In this document: positions 1-11,353 of the stretch, piece after piece
How the letters are laid out: every line of letters starts with the position of its first letter
How positions within the stretch are numbered: position 1 is the first letter of the stretch
NCBI GenBank assembly: GCA_022575985.1
Contig: JAKSXM010000263.1
Span: 7,854,001 to 7,918,000 of the forward strand
Length of the DNA: 64,000 bases
DNA from: Anagrus nilaparvatae
Lineage: Eukaryota; Arthropoda; Insecta; Hymenoptera; Mymaridae
Direction of reading: 5' to 3'
Notes under the pieces: generated by a model
Told to the model about the DNA's origin: nothing
Database searches by the model: none
What the model saw: the letters and a program-made list of their open reading frames with translations, nothing else
Made by a program: the position numbers and the translations under genes

Positions 1-1930
1 ATATATAATTAAATTTTATTATTTTTTAGAAAAATTTTATTTTAAAGCGATCAAGGTGGGTGGTGACACATTTGTAACTTCACAAAATTTATATTTATTG
101 CTTTTTATTTTTTGGCTAGTCGCATAATGTGATGATTTTAGAAATTTATTTATCCGTCTATAAAATATAGAATTTTGGTTCTTTAAATATATATGACTAA
201 AATATGCTTTAGTCATTAATTCTATATTTTAATTTTTTGGACTTTTGGCAGATTCGAGTAAAGTATTGGCTTATTAAAATATAAAGTTTTGGGTATGATC
301 TAAATAATTGGATAAAAATATACATTTTTTTATTTTATATTTTAATTTTGGGCTTTGAGCTCACTTGAGTAAAGTATTATAATATAAAAATATTTTTCTG
401 TTTTGGTGGGGGAGGGATAAATGGATATTATAATTGCATCGCATTGTGCTGACTTATTTATCGAGATTTAAAGTAGTATTATCTTAATTGGTAAAGGCTC
501 CAATGGTATTATGTCATCTTTATGGTGGCTTAATTATGGACATTGGGGCTTATAGTAGATTTGGTGGTCTGGTATGTTGTGGTTAAATTTTTGGACCAGG
601 TCATCAATTCAAGATTTAAATTGAATTAAATAATTTTTTTTGTAAATTTGTAGAATTGCAATTGTTTAATTTTCTATTATGTGATAATTCTTTGTTGTGA
701 TTTTGATAACCCCATTGTAACAATTGTTCTGTTTTGGCATTTTGATTTCATTAAAATGGGTGGGTGGTAATTTTGTGTTACATGTGTTTGTATATACGTC
801 AACATGTAAGTAGGAATGTGTGTGCGCCTAACATTTAAATCTTGTTCATGGTCATCACGGTAGTGCGTCTGCAACTCTCGCTTGACCAAGGCGCTGGCTA
901 TAATAAAAGCATAGAAGTAGTTATTTGTATTGTATTTATTTAATTATCCATATTAACCATCCCTTATTAATTAACCCTGCCTCTTCACTATGACTATTTT
1001 TTATTGTAATTTTTTCAGTGAAATCATTTTTGGTTTAATTCTGGTTATATATTCTAAAAATGCTTTTAAAAAAATTAGTTCTCATTTAAATCTTATTAAA
1101 CTATCAGCTCCTAAAATATTTAAAATAGATTGTGAATAGATAGTGTGAAAAGGCTGCTGAGGTTCTCCTTCTTCTTGGACTAACACTTGTCTGCCAGAGT
1201 TACTGTAACCAGAGTAACAGAAACTTATAAAAGTATTTTGTCATTGTTTTAAATTTATTTAAAGAATTCTTGTTAATAATTATTATATAAATTATTAGCT
1301 AGACAATTAGATAAATTATATTAAATTAGTTATTTTTACCTTATCCAGAAACAGTGAATATTAGCCATGCATATAAGGCTTCATAACACGAGATCGCTAT
1401 TCAAAAGTAAATTCTTGCAAGGTAGTAGTTTATTATTAATATATGTGATCACAAGCGTCGTAATAATATACTTAAAGCATTATAGATGGGTTTTTGAGTT
1501 AATATATTTTTATTATAGTTAAACGTTCAAGAAAAGTCGAATAAATAAATTTCCAGGAAAAAATTTCCTACAAGCGAAACTTATATGTTTTCGAGAAAAA
1601 AGCCTTTAAAGTTTTAAATAATTTTTTCGTTAAAAATAAAAATTAATATTATTTTCAAAAATTTTTTTTTACTATCTTTAAGAAATTTTCTTCTTCATGA
1701 ATGCCTATATATTTAAAAAAAAAATTATTTATTTATTTATTTATAAAAAAACAAATTTTTTAATACTATTCAAGGAATAATCCTACAACTCCAGTGGAGT
1801 TGTAGTATTTTTCTCTTATTATAAGAATGAAACACCGCGAAAGTACATTGGGCGTGCCTAAAGCGACAATAAAATAGAAAAACTTTCCCAATTTATGGAA
1901 ACGGTCGGTCTTAATTGCTATTTAAAAGGT
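1..1930. other. AT-rich non-coding DNA
   Basis: No gene that I can support. The stretch is AT-rich with short homopolymers. It is intronic or flanking to the minus-strand BAG6-like gene, on its 3' side. A slightly GC-richer open stretch on the minus strand near 1088-1222 was considered and rejected. The only distinct structure is a perfect 23-bp palindrome at 1783-1805. Confidence 0.5.
1783..1805. repeat. Perfect 23-bp palindrome
   Basis: The two halves CTACAACTCCA and TGGAGTTGTAG are exact reverse complements around one central G. Transcribed from either strand it would fold into an 11-bp hairpin. It stands alone in AT-rich DNA and no element boundary was recognised next to it. Confidence 0.8.
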
Positions 1931-1934
1931 TGCA

Positions 1935-2262
1935 TTACCATCTTCTCCTTCTGATTTTAGGCCAGTAGCCTTATATGCTTTCTATCTAAAGTTCTTGAGA
2001 AGCTTTCCCATGATCAAATCACATCAGGTTACAGACAATTAAGCAACACAGAGACTACCTTAATTAAACTGACGATATCAGGCGTGGAATGGTGAGAAAA
2101 CTTGTCACGCTTCTGCTTCAGTTTGACTTTAGTAATGCTTTTGACTCAGTCTCACAATCCAAGCATCTGATAATATTAAGGGACATGGGTTTTTCAAGAA
2201 TGGCCTTGCTATAGATTAAATCTTACTTACAAGGCAGACAACTCCAGGTGGCCTCTAAAATA
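1935..2262 (+). pseudogene. Decayed non-LTR retrotransposon reverse transcriptase
   Basis: Pieces of a LINE reverse transcriptase can be read on the plus strand in shifting frames. One piece reads SDFRPVAL. Downstream come segments reading TTLIKLTDDI, then LLQFDFSNAFDSVS (the RT motif with the first catalytic aspartate), then a segment like KSYLQGRQLQVA. This matches the usual order of RT domains 2 to 5 in jockey/CR1-like elements. Several frameshifts and stops break it, so it is a dead fragment. No endonuclease, YADD box or poly(A) tail was recognised. The clade is uncertain. Confidence 0.65.
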
Positions 2263-2340
2263 TCTTGCTAAGACTTGCTTACTACCAACCTTTGGGTATA
2301 TATATATATATCTTAATACTTTATATATCTGAAAATTTAT

Positions 2341-2384
2341 TTGTCTGTTTGTTTGTTTGTTTGTTTGTTTGTTTGTTTGTTTGT
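2341..2384. repeat. (TTTG)n microsatellite
   Basis: About ten copies of a TTTG/GTTT tetranucleotide with one variant. It lies between the LINE remnant and the repeat that ends at 3390. Confidence 0.9.
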
Positions 2385-3390
2385 ACCCTAATGACTCACG
2401 AACCACCGAACTGATTGGCATGAAACCGGCGTCAAAATGAAGAAAAAAAAATGCGGGTGACATAGGCCCTATATTTTCTGATTAGCTTGCGTAGTTTTTG
2501 ATATATTTAATTTTTAGTATTATTGAACTTGATAACATTTTTTAAAAATTTTAACAAAAATTGAAATATCTCGAGACTATCGAAAAATTTTGCCATCGCA
2601 CTTCATAGTATTCGATTCAGCACTAATTTTTGCGTATTCTCTGAAATTTTTATTCAAAACGGAGGTATCTTTAAAATTTTATAAAATATTTTTAACGCTG
2701 ATAAAAAAATTTTTTTCATTTTTTTATTTTTTATGGTATTTTTAATCATTTATTTGTGGGTCAATCAAAAAATTGTTTGGGTTAAAATAATGTTTGGTTT
2801 TTAAAAATAATTATAATAAAAAATAAGACAAATTCAAGAAATTAATGATATAATATAATTTTTTTCGTTAAAAAAATAAATTAGTTAATATTAGTTTTAA
2901 TTACTTTTTCTACGATATTTAAAATTTTTTTAAAAATTAAAATATAGGAAAAACGCTGGCACTACAGTTCTTTAAGCAATGCAAATATTCATATGAGTTA
3001 AAATTTTTTACTATATATTATATATATTCAACTCAAATTTTAGGGTATAGTTTGGAGTGATAAGAAAGTCCCTCAGCCAAAGTTTTAGTCCTCTAGCACC
3101 TCATGGGCCCGAAATATGTCTGTTTAAATGTCCAAAAATAGCTTGATTTAGCCCATTTTCCAAAATAAGCAATTCCTTTGAATTTACTCCAAATTTTATC
3201 TTATTGGTCACATTTGAACTGGTAAAAGGTCTACATTAAAAAAAAAAATTTAGCTTATTTCAAGGCGTTAATTTTTTTTGGCATTGATATATATTTTGGA
3301 CAATAACAACATGATAATAATAAAAAATCAATAACAACAACACCGGGAATAAATCAGGGGGGGCGGAGCCCCTTCTCTCACCTTTGCTAG
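2385..3390 (+). mobile_element. Possible non-autonomous Helitron-like repeat with 3' end at 3390
   Basis: The right edge looks like a Helitron 3' terminus: a strong hairpin GGGGC-GGA-GCCCC at 3360-3372, 14 unpaired bases, then CTAG at 3387-3390 followed by T. Helitrons end in CTRR after a short hairpin. The segment has no coding capacity. The left edge is not defined; I placed it after the TTTG microsatellite, where the text changes character. A chance hairpin plus CTAG cannot be excluded. Confidence 0.4.
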
Positions 3391-3479
3391 TATATATATA
3401 TTTCTATCTATATATGGGCTATAAGTATAACTGATTATAAGACTTTTGGCGGTATAAAGTCACCTGGAAATGTATATAT

Positions 3480-3900
3480 AATCATTTAATAAGGATAATC
3501 TTTATGGAAAAGATATTATAATGCCTGTTAAATAAGATTTGAATTAGATCAGAAACTTTCTTTTTGGAAACTTGAAGCTTGTAAAAATTTTTAAGGCCTA
3601 TAAAACTAAATTTCGTCAAAAATTACAATTTTGGCAGCAATTTAAATAAATTTAAAAATTGGTCATTTTGGGTCAAAAATTACTAGTAGGTTAATTGACT
3701 ATAGCGCTAAGAGAAACAGTGATAAAAATTTACGGCTTACGTCGTTTGACAACGGTGACACTTACACCAAAAAAAGGCCAACCAGAAGTGTTTTGGTTAA
3801 TTTTTGAGGTTGTAGCGTTGTATTGAAAATTACCGAAAACCCCTATTTTATAACATTCAGCGAACACGTAAATTAGCGTTTCTAGGGCCAGAATTCCCAT
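3480..3900. repeat. Solo arm related to the foldback family at 12.8 kb
   Basis: This block shares word order with the arms at 12.84-13.10, 56.2-56.6 and 62.5-62.9 kb: a G-rich GGAAACTT box, AGGCCTATA, a phrase like ATTTTGGCAGCAATTT, then AAATTGGTCATTTTGG, and further on TGACACTTACACC. The reverse-complement partner is not present nearby, so it is a solo or truncated arm. It has diverged visibly from the other copies. Confidence 0.6.
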
Positions 3901-4499
3901 TAGAATGTATTTTGGTCTGTTTGCATGTCTTTACAACATATATAAGTATGTTTCCAAGTAAAAATTAGCATTTTAAAACGCTTTTTGCCTTTTCTGAAAA
4001 TTTGTATAGCTAAAAACTCAAAATTCCCATGTTATATAATGGGAAAATTGAGGTGAATATAAACACGTGTTTTTGCAAGGCGAAAGCAAAATCCTTGGAA
4101 TGGGGAAATTTTTATGACCAAAACTTCACAAATAAACCTGGGGAGCAAAGTTTTTTCACAAAGTACAAAAATAGGTCCACTCTAATATATAATTATATAC
4201 TATATACTGTCAAAGATGAGTAGAGCAAAGCTACGCTGTTAGATTCATTTATTTTTTAATTTTGAGGTTTTGAAAGTTTTGATTAGCTTGAGATAATTAT
4301 TAATGTGTAAACAAACTATGTTACAATGTTGAGAACATAAAGATTGAACTAAAAAAAAACTAAAAATCCACCCTAACTTTATTTGTTTGTTGAACAGATC
4401 TTAACCAAAAATTTTTTTGCAGAATTTTTGTTATTACATGCTTTTCTCTTAATTGACCCAAAAAAATTTCACTTAAGAATTTCTACACTCACGCCATTT

Positions 4500-5010
4500 T
4501 GTTTTAAGATCTAAGGTTGATGTGTAAATTTTAACTTCAGATTCGGTTTTTGGACTTCAAAAAACGTAACTTAAATACTTTTATTTTTAACTTTTGCAAA
4601 AAGTGGGCCTCTGGGACACTTTAGAGGGTGGCTGGGTGATTGCGGCCAAATCTAAGAGTTTAGAGTAAATTTTAACTTGATATTCATTTTTAAGACATCA
4701 AAAAACGTAACTTTTATACTTTTATTTTAATTTTTGCACAAAGTTATATATTTGCCCTGTGTAGAAGTTCAGAGGAAGGCTGGGGTATCTGGTGCAAAAA
4801 CGATGTGTCAAACGATGGGTAAATTCTGATTTGGGTGTAGGACTTCAAAAATGTAATTAAGATACTTTTATTTTTAACTTTTGACCAAAGTAAAATATTT
4901 GCCTTTTACGTCAGTTTAGAGGGTTGCTAGGGTATCTGGGGCAAAATCTGGGGGTCTAGGGTAAATACTGACTTGAGATTCGCTTTTAGGACATCGAAAA
5001 AACTTTACAG
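4500..5010. repeat. Tandem repeat, about 145-bp unit, 3-4 copies
   Basis: The phrase GACTTCAAAAAACGTAACTT or close variants recurs at about 4553, 4693, 4843 and 4990. Each is followed by a run reading CTTTTATTTTTAACTTTTG and a GGGTGGCTGGG/AGGGTTGCTAGGG block. The copies are diverged. No coding sense was seen. Confidence 0.7.
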
Positions 5011-6850
5011 CAGGTAGATTTAGTTCAAGGATCAGAACTTTTTTTTTATGTAGCTGTGTTATTAACAGTTGAAATTTTTTATTTGCGTTAAGGTCTTCCG
5101 AACGTCAGGATTACCTATCGGCATCTTTGTCTTACACATCTATAAGAGTACGGATTGCAACTTCAAATAAATAAAATTTTTTTTGTTTGAAGTCTTACCA
5201 ATTTTTATTTTTTATTTTTATAATTACACAGGCTGACAAAAAAAAAGTCATGTGCCAGAAGGTGGACCCCATGGAATGTGGGTTTTTGGTGGTAATAAAA
5301 TTGAATATGGCCATAGAAATGCAATTTAACTAGTCAATTTGCCCCCAGAGCCCCCATATGCCCCCCCTCCAAAAGTGAAAACATTTTTTATATTCATTTT
5401 TGGTTTCACTGTCCCAAAAAATATAAGAATTCATATTAAGTTTTAATTTTTGTAATAAATCTATTCTTACCCGTTTGGGGGGGGGGGTATGAATGGGGGC
5501 ACTGGGGTCGTCTACAGGGCCAAACGTTGGTTAAAAACATTTTTTGTATACATTTTTGGTATAATTGTTACACCCCAAACGTGTAATTGACCAATTCATG
5601 AACTGGTCAGAAATATTTAATTTTTTTACACTAGTTGGTCAATACTTAAAATTGAATAAATATAATATTTTAGCATGCATATAAATTATAGGTATAACAT
5701 AAAACATTTTAAATGTAAATTGTTCATCAGTTTATAATTTTTATTTTAATTCAAAAATAATAACATTCACAAAATATTTGATTTTATTTTATTATTGTTA
5801 CTAGGACTATCCTCACGCGCAAACATTTATGGGTCGTGCACTCATTAAAAAATAAATTGTAAAATAAAAAAAATTATTTATATTCTTTAATTAAAAAAAT
5901 CTTTAATTTTATTGTTTTTTACTTTGAATTTTGAATAAATTTTTATAATTTATAAAAAAAAAAATTTTTAATTTTTATAATTGTAAGGAGTAAGGCTTTG
6001 TACACTAATATAAATACATATAGGCATTGTGTATGTGTGAGGCCCTGTATATGGGATCTCATACAACATACATGATCCGCGTCGATTGACGAGATCAATC
6101 GCGCGTAAAATACTCACTCCTTAAAAATCACTGTAAGAGTTCAGACGTGTTTCGTAATAAAGAGTACTTAAGAGTTCCAAAGTAAAAGGGCGTTGTCACT
6201 TTATTTAGAACTTAAACCTTTTAATTCTTATAATAATTTTTTTAATTTATTTTATAATTAGCTGAACCGTGAACCTCAACCTGTAATTGATATATATTGA
6301 TCACCATCATAATTTTTAATTACACCTTGTTTTATTAATATTTAATCTTCAGTTTTTATTTTTATACTTTCTGCGGTTGAACCCCAAAATACAATTTTAC
6401 CCTGAATAAAAAACATTATAAAAGTAATACATTAACTTTAAAAAAGTTAAATATTATTAATATTTACATTGGTTTTTGTTTCATCTGTTATTAATATTTT
6501 ACGTCTTTTACCACTACTTCAAATTTACCTTTTTCTTTAATTAAATTAGAAATAATTTAGTAGTTTAATTAATTACTTATACATAAAAAAAAATCTTAAT
6601 GAATATTAATAGCTCAATTTTTTCATGTGTGCAATACCTGTATTATATCATAAAATTTATCACAGACATCATCTAAAGCTATACATCTTTTTATATTTTT
6701 CAAACAGTAAATATAATCAAAACCAAATAATTTTGATTTTTTATAAGAAAATCTATGTTCTTTAGAAATAAAAATATATATAATACAATAAAAAATTTAA
6801 AAAAAAATAAAAAATATTTATACGTCTGAAATGTTATTTATACGTATGAA
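5010..6850. other. AT-rich intergenic or intronic DNA
   Basis: No gene or complete mobile element seen. 5250-5590 has several short C- or G-runs (for example a run of G at 5468-5478) in otherwise AT-rich sequence. 5800-6120 has a few CG-containing words but no open frame of note. Confidence 0.4.
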
Positions 6851-6858
6851 CTATTTAA

Positions 6859-7068
6859 CTCTTTCCTGAGGAATCTCCCTAAATCGTTCTCTGTGAGTAA
6901 CGTTTAAAATTATTTTTATTCATTAAATATAAAAGTATTAGTTATTTACAAATGATTTATCAAGTATTTTATTTTCAATAAATTAATATGTTAAATGAAT
7001 AAAGTAAAATAAACTGCGTAAAGCGTGTATCACGTGACTTGTGGTGGGGGCAATTCCTCAGGAAAGAG
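6859..7068. mobile_element. Short MITE with TTAA duplication
   Basis: A 210-bp element bounded by inverted repeats CTCTTTCCTGAGGAA(T) on the left and the reverse complement on the right. It is flanked on both sides by TTAA (6855-6858 and 7069-7072). TTAA duplications are typical of piggyBac and Kolobok superfamilies. The interior has no coding capacity, so it would be non-autonomous. The terminal bases do not match the usual piggyBac CCC start, so the superfamily is not settled. Confidence 0.7.
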
Positions 7069-7079
7069 TTAACTTAGAA

Positions 7080-7385
7080 ACCGTTACTGCAAGTAGTAAC
7101 CCATAGCGACCGTTTCAGTAGCAATCGTTTCTATGGTTACTATTTCCATAATAACTGTTACCATGTTTACCGTTTCCATAGCAACCGTTATGGTTTCAAT
7201 TTCCATAACAACCGTTTCCATTGTTACTGTTTCCATAGCAACCGTTGCTTTGGTTACAATTTCTATAACAACCGTTAGCATGGTTACCGTCTCCATAGCA
7301 ACCGTTATTACCGTTTCCATAGCAACCGTTGCCATGGTTACCATTCCCATAACAACTGTTACCATGGTTACTGTGATGATATACA
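7080..7385. repeat. Minisatellite of RFX/X-box-like motifs
   Basis: About 300 bp of degenerate repeats built from 14-mers such as GTTTCCATAGCAAC, GTTACCATGGTTAC, GTTGCCATGGTTAC and GTCTCCATAGCAAC, spaced by a few bases. Nearly all fit the X-box consensus bound by RFX factors, GTYNCCATRGNAAC, or miss it by one base. Both strands stay open across it only because of the repeat composition; I do not regard these frames as genes. It lies about 800 bp from the BAG6-like exon, within an intron. Confidence 0.8.
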
Positions 7386-7439
7386 CGCGATGATCACCTG
7401 ATAAGCACGTGGTAACCTGCCTAGAGCGGCAACTATATA

Positions 7440-8085
7440 TTTATAGTATAGGTATATCCTAATAAATATATTATGACTTTTGGGCCATAAATGTTGTGAG
7501 ATGAAATTATATGGCCTAAGCTAAGTATTAATTTAATTTAAGCAAAAGTATAAATTCCTAAAAAATATATAATAACTTTTAGGCCATAAACGTTGTGAGA
7601 TGAAATTATATGGTCTAAGACAAGTAAAAATTTAATTTCAGTAAAAATACATTTCAAAATACTGATACTGATTTAATTAATGTTTTTAAAACTTTAATAA
7701 ATTAAAGTATAATTAAAACTAAGTTAAGTCTTGTTGTTTCCTAATCACAAGTTATATTATAACTTTTGGGCCATAAATGTTGTGAGATGAAATTATATGG
7801 CCTAAGCTAAGTAATAATTTAATTTAAGGAAAACTATAAACTCCTAATAAATATATTATAACTTTTGGGCCATAAACGTTGTGAGATGAAATTATATGGC
7901 CTAAGCTAAGTTAATTTTTATTTCAGCAAAAGTATTAATTCCTAATAAATATATTATAGTTTTTGGGCCATAAATGTTGTGAGATATACAGCTTTTTCAC
8001 ATTGAGCTCACAGGCTGTACTTTAAATATAATTATCTTATATTATAACAATTTATTATCTTAAGAAACTGCTTAACTTGCCAGGC
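7440..8085. repeat. Solo arm of the 52-55 kb foldback family
   Basis: About five diverged ~100-bp units containing TTTTGGGCCATAAATGTTG, TGAGATGAAATTATATGG and CCTAAGCTAAGTA. They are followed by a block starting AGCTTTTTCACATTGAGCTC and ending GCCAGGCCCCTAA. The same units and end block form the arms at 52018-53604 and 54334-55481. Here there is only one arm, ending at the same CCCCTAA junction at which both arms of the full element meet the central spacer. It looks like half of an element. Confidence 0.8.
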
Positions 8086-8185
8086 CCCTAATTCGAAGCA
8101 AACTTTTTCTATACTTAAGTTTGTAAAAAGTATTTTACAAATTTTTCACTTTTTATGCAAGATGTATTAAATTACATATACATAC

Positions 8186-8386
8186 CTCTACTTGAATTGG
8201 TATTCCAGTTTGTAAAATGGCAGAATGCTGAATAATGATTGGTCGGCACATCAAATTACGTGGAGGTTGTTGCCCCATATCCACTATAATATCGCTTAAT
8301 GCATGGCATGCATGTGATAGATAATGTAAGCTTTCACTGACACCATCAATGATTCTTTGATTAAATTCAATACTATCTGTTCCATC
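8186..8386 (-). CDS. BAG6: BAG6-like gene, internal exon (C-terminal side)
   Basis: A 201-bp, 67-codon exon with a clean TTTTAG acceptor (just above 8386) and a GTATG donor (just below 8186), phase 0 at both ends. The product reads through EFNQRIIDGVSESLHYLSHA, then HALSDIIVDMG, QQPPRNL, CRPIIIQHSA and GIPIQVE. This pattern (QRLI..VGESL, ALSDL, PPRHL, IPIQ) is what I know from the conserved central region of BAG6/Scythe. BAG6 is a ubiquitin-like-domain chaperone that holds hydrophobic proteins for tail-anchored insertion or degradation, in cytosol and nucleus. The upstream exon is at 46663-46786 and matches in phase. Base composition is clearly less AT-rich than its surroundings. I did not find the next downstream exon in the window. 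Confidence 0.75.
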
Positions 8387-8399
8387 CTAAAATCATATA

Positions 8400-9850
8400 A
8401 GTATTTATAAATACGATATCAACATAAAGCATGTCAATTGAGAGGATACACGCTCTTAGTCAAGGTATCTTTAAAGTATTAGAAGAATTTGCTAATGAAG
8501 GTAGAAAAAATTCATTAATTCAAACTAAAATATCTAACTTGTTTTCAATGGTTGAATTTAAAACAAAGTAAAATATGTCAAAACAAAATAAAATAATTTT
8601 AAATAAAATTAAAAAACAAAAAAATATTATTAATATAACAGGTATTATAACAGTCCGCAGTCTTCAAAAATGTGACCAAAATCTTTTTTGTGGTTTTTAC
8701 TAAAGTATAAGCATTTGATTGCCATTAATTCTATAATTAAATGTATTTATTTACTGCTATATTTATAATTTTTCTTAAAATATATAGAGTGCAATTAGTC
8801 CTTCACCATATAAGAGGACAATATCATGTTAAGTTTACGGACGATGGTACGTTATTTGTGTTATTCGTTATCATTAAGATTTTAATATTTATCGTATCGT
8901 TGATAATGAATTTCGAAAATATCGGAAAATATAAATCTTGATTTTTTTATATTAATATGTATAATAAGATAATATGTGCTGTCACGTCATAAGTGTAGGC
9001 CCAAACAGATTAATTTCTTGTACACAGCGTACGTGTAAAGTACTAGATGACACTTTAAACACTTTATTTTGCTCTTATAATCATCAAAGATGCATAAAAT
9101 ATTTGCTTACAATGTAATAAATATTTCTTTGTTCATGAATTGTGTTTTTTTTATAGTGGCATTATAAAAATCAAATATTTTAAAGTTTTAATGTTGATTA
9201 TAGAAGGAACCATTATTATTATTATTATTCTCTTTATTCGCCTAGCAAAATATGGTACACTCTTTTTACATTAATAAATTTTTAGTTCATATATTAATTA
9301 AAATAAAGATAGAGTGATATCAATTAAACTTAATTTAATTTTTTTTTTATTATTGTGTTATAACCTCAATCTGATCTATAATCTGTTATTCAAACTGGAC
9401 GTAAAAAAATTTCATTGTATAGATTTGTATGTTTATTTAGATATTAAGATTATCAATATGAAATTCTAATTTAAGTCATTCAATTTGAAATTTGTGTACT
9501 AGTATTTACAAAAATACTAGTAATTTGCAATTTGTTAAACCGCATTCATTTTATAATTCTGATTTCCCTTAAAATTACATATAATTTGAATTTATGTCGC
9601 AAGTGGTAGAATTTAGGATTTATACATTTTTTTCCTTTTTTTTTAATGAGTGGAGACGGAAACGGTAATTAATTAACCATATAACATTATTATATAATGC
9701 TTATATAAAGATTTTAAATTGAGTGACTTACATATATTAATTGTTACGTATTCAGTTTACCAAAGAGTTTTAGCGTTCTTTTATTCAATAATAATAATTA
9801 AAGTTACGATGCAAGACCTTAAATTATATAAAAACTCTCTTCTAATCAAA
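8400..9850. other. AT-rich intronic DNA
   Basis: No element recognised. There is a short (ATT)n run near 9214-9230 and a pair of ACTAGTATTT/AAATACTAGT words at about 9500-9520 that form a small palindrome. The open frame at 8741-8941 is AT-rich with no recognisable protein signature, and I treat it as chance. Confidence 0.4.
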
Positions 9851-10011
9851 ATGCATTAACTTTCTTGAATTAACCTTAATTAATAACAATAGCCAAATTT
9901 TATACAATTGGTATAGAAAAAATACTTCTTCCAATAGATTTTTAAACTTCAATTCCTGCCATACAAAAGCTCAAAAAATAGCTATGGTCTTTACATTAGT
10001 TGACAAAGTCT

Positions 10012-10339
10012 GTTGTGTTGCTTTTGTCAGCCATAGTAAAAAATATGTCATCATTATTTTTTAAAAAATTTTGACATTTTTTGAAATTATTCATGAGAAT
10101 TTTTTCATCTTTGGTTATGTGTTTATTATTTTGCAATTCTTTTTTAATACCATCAATAACATTATTGCGAATCTTTTCAGCTTCATTTTTTGGCATATTG
10201 TTTAGAATTATCATATTCTCAACATTTTTTATGGTTTGCATTATATTTGACTTGTTCAACTTACTATTGATAGCAAATTTAGGACCTAAGGACACTAAAT
10301 CAGCTATTTCTTTAGGAATTTCTTTATCAGTAAGATTTA
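10012..10339 (-). mobile_element. Inverted Penelope RT fragment inserted into PLE1
   Basis: A 328-bp block whose minus strand encodes an earlier part of the same kind of RT: LNLTDKEIPKEIADLVSLGP, KFAINSKLNK, and finally FFTMADKSNTT. In Penelope RTs the LGPKF and ADK motifs lie upstream of the region into which the block is inserted. It is flanked by exact 25-bp direct repeats at 9987-10011 and 10340-10364 (GTCTTTACATTAGTTGACAA followed by AGTCT), consistent with a target site duplication. Removing block plus one repeat restores the host frame. Confidence 0.85.
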
Positions 10340-10646
10340 GTCTTTACATTAGTTGACAAAGTCTATAAACTATCTGATAAAAGATTTCATAATGAAAACT
10401 TGAGTAAAATTAAATCTTTTTTACTAAGCAATTCATATCCTCATAAATTCATTGATTATTATATTCAAAAAAGATTGACTCTTTACATTATAGTGAAGAG
10501 AACTACAATGATGTAGCCAATATTGATCTTAATAATATAAATAATAATAAAATGAATTTATGTATTCCTCAGATCAACAACAATTTATTTTATAGAATAA
10601 AAAGAGCAGTTGAACCTTATAACGTAAATGTAATACCTTATATTAT

Positions 10647-11042
10647 ATGTTAAGCAATTTAATCATAAGAGGCAAAGACCAATTAAATAAGTTCCAACAA
10701 ACACATAAAGTTTATCAAATAGAATGCAAAGATTGCGATGCTACTTATGTTGGAAAAACAAAAAGAGAATTAGGTGTCAGAATTAGTGAACATTTTGATA
10801 ATTGGAAACTAGATTCTGATAAACACAATGTAGTCACAGAACATAGAAAATTAGGTCATAGGTTTAATTGGAAAGGGGTAAAGGTTTTAGATACAGAACA
10901 ACATTATCATAAACGGATCTTTTCAGAATCTTTTCATATAAAAAGTCAAAAGAACGGTTTAAATAAACAAGAAGAATCAAATAATGTAAATCCAGCTTAT
11001 TGTAAACTTATCTATTTATTACAAAACAATAACATGATATGA
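10647..11042 (+). CDS. Penelope GIY-YIG endonuclease domain (PLE1)
   Basis: A 131-residue frame. Residues about 10-30 (GKDQLNKFQQTHKVYQIECK) lead into the GIY-YIG core: VYQIECKDC, YVGKTKRELGVRISEH, a conserved EH, then FNWKGVKVLDTEQHYHKR and a KRIFSESFHI block. This is the pattern of the endonuclease that Penelope-like retroelements carry after RT. It would nick target DNA for priming. The two cysteines (C-x2-C) are typical of the Penelope subfamily. The annotated start is simply the first methionine after stops; the domain was originally the C-terminus of a longer RT polyprotein, so it has no independent start and is probably not expressed. Confidence 0.85.
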   Translation: MLSNLIIRGKDQLNKFQQTHKVYQIECKDCDATYVGKTKRELGVRISEHFDNWKLDSDKHNVVTEHRKLGHRFNWKGVKVLDTEQHYHKRIFSESFHIKSQKNGLNKQEESNNVNPAYCKLIYLLQNNNMI

Positions 11043-11353
11043 TAAGGTAGATGTTCTATATAATTTTAAGGTATATGTTATATTAGTATTTAGAATTAAT
11101 CATAGATGTCTATGATAATATTGAGTATTATTGATTTATGTATTGACAAGTAAGAATTTTATCTTACACATGTATAAAACATACACCGCGCAATGTATAT
11201 AACAACAGTGCAAATAACGTACAATAGTCCATGCATACTTTTATAGTTGCATACAATATTTAATTATTTAATATGTAAACATCTAATTTTTAGACTATGT
11301 GGTAAATATTGTGTAAATAATTTTTTATATATATTATAGTAATTAATGTATTT

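Larger units (their letters stand above)
9855..11042 (+). pseudogene. Penelope-like element PLE1: broken RT plus GIY-YIG coding region
   Basis: From 9855 the plus strand reads the C-terminal part of a Penelope-type reverse transcriptase: INFLELTLINN, then NWYRKNTSSNRFLNF, then AQKIAMVFTLVDKV. The frame is interrupted at 10012-10339 by an inverted insert and resumes exactly after it with YKLSDKRFHNENL and YPHKFIDYYIQKRL. Several stops follow, then YNVNVIPYI and the GIY-YIG region. Penelope elements encode RT followed by a GIY-YIG endonuclease, which is the order seen here. The 5' part (RT core with the catalytic aspartates) is missing, so this is a 5'-truncated, dead copy. Confidence 0.8.

Noticed and set aside
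677..889. 70-residue minus-strand frame near 0.8 kb
   Set aside because: It is GC-richer than its neighbours and follows a TTATAG acceptor-like site, but no family is recognisable and the frame ends without a donor.
1086..1222. Open minus-strand stretch (reads GYSNSGRQVLVQEEGEPQQP) as a possible further BAG6-like exon
   Set aside because: No convincing splice acceptor and donor pair, and no match to the BAG6 region expected after the 8.2-kb exon.
7084..7393. Open frames on both strands over the X-box minisatellite
   Set aside because: Val/Thr/Met repeats created by the minisatellite; both strands are open for the same reason.
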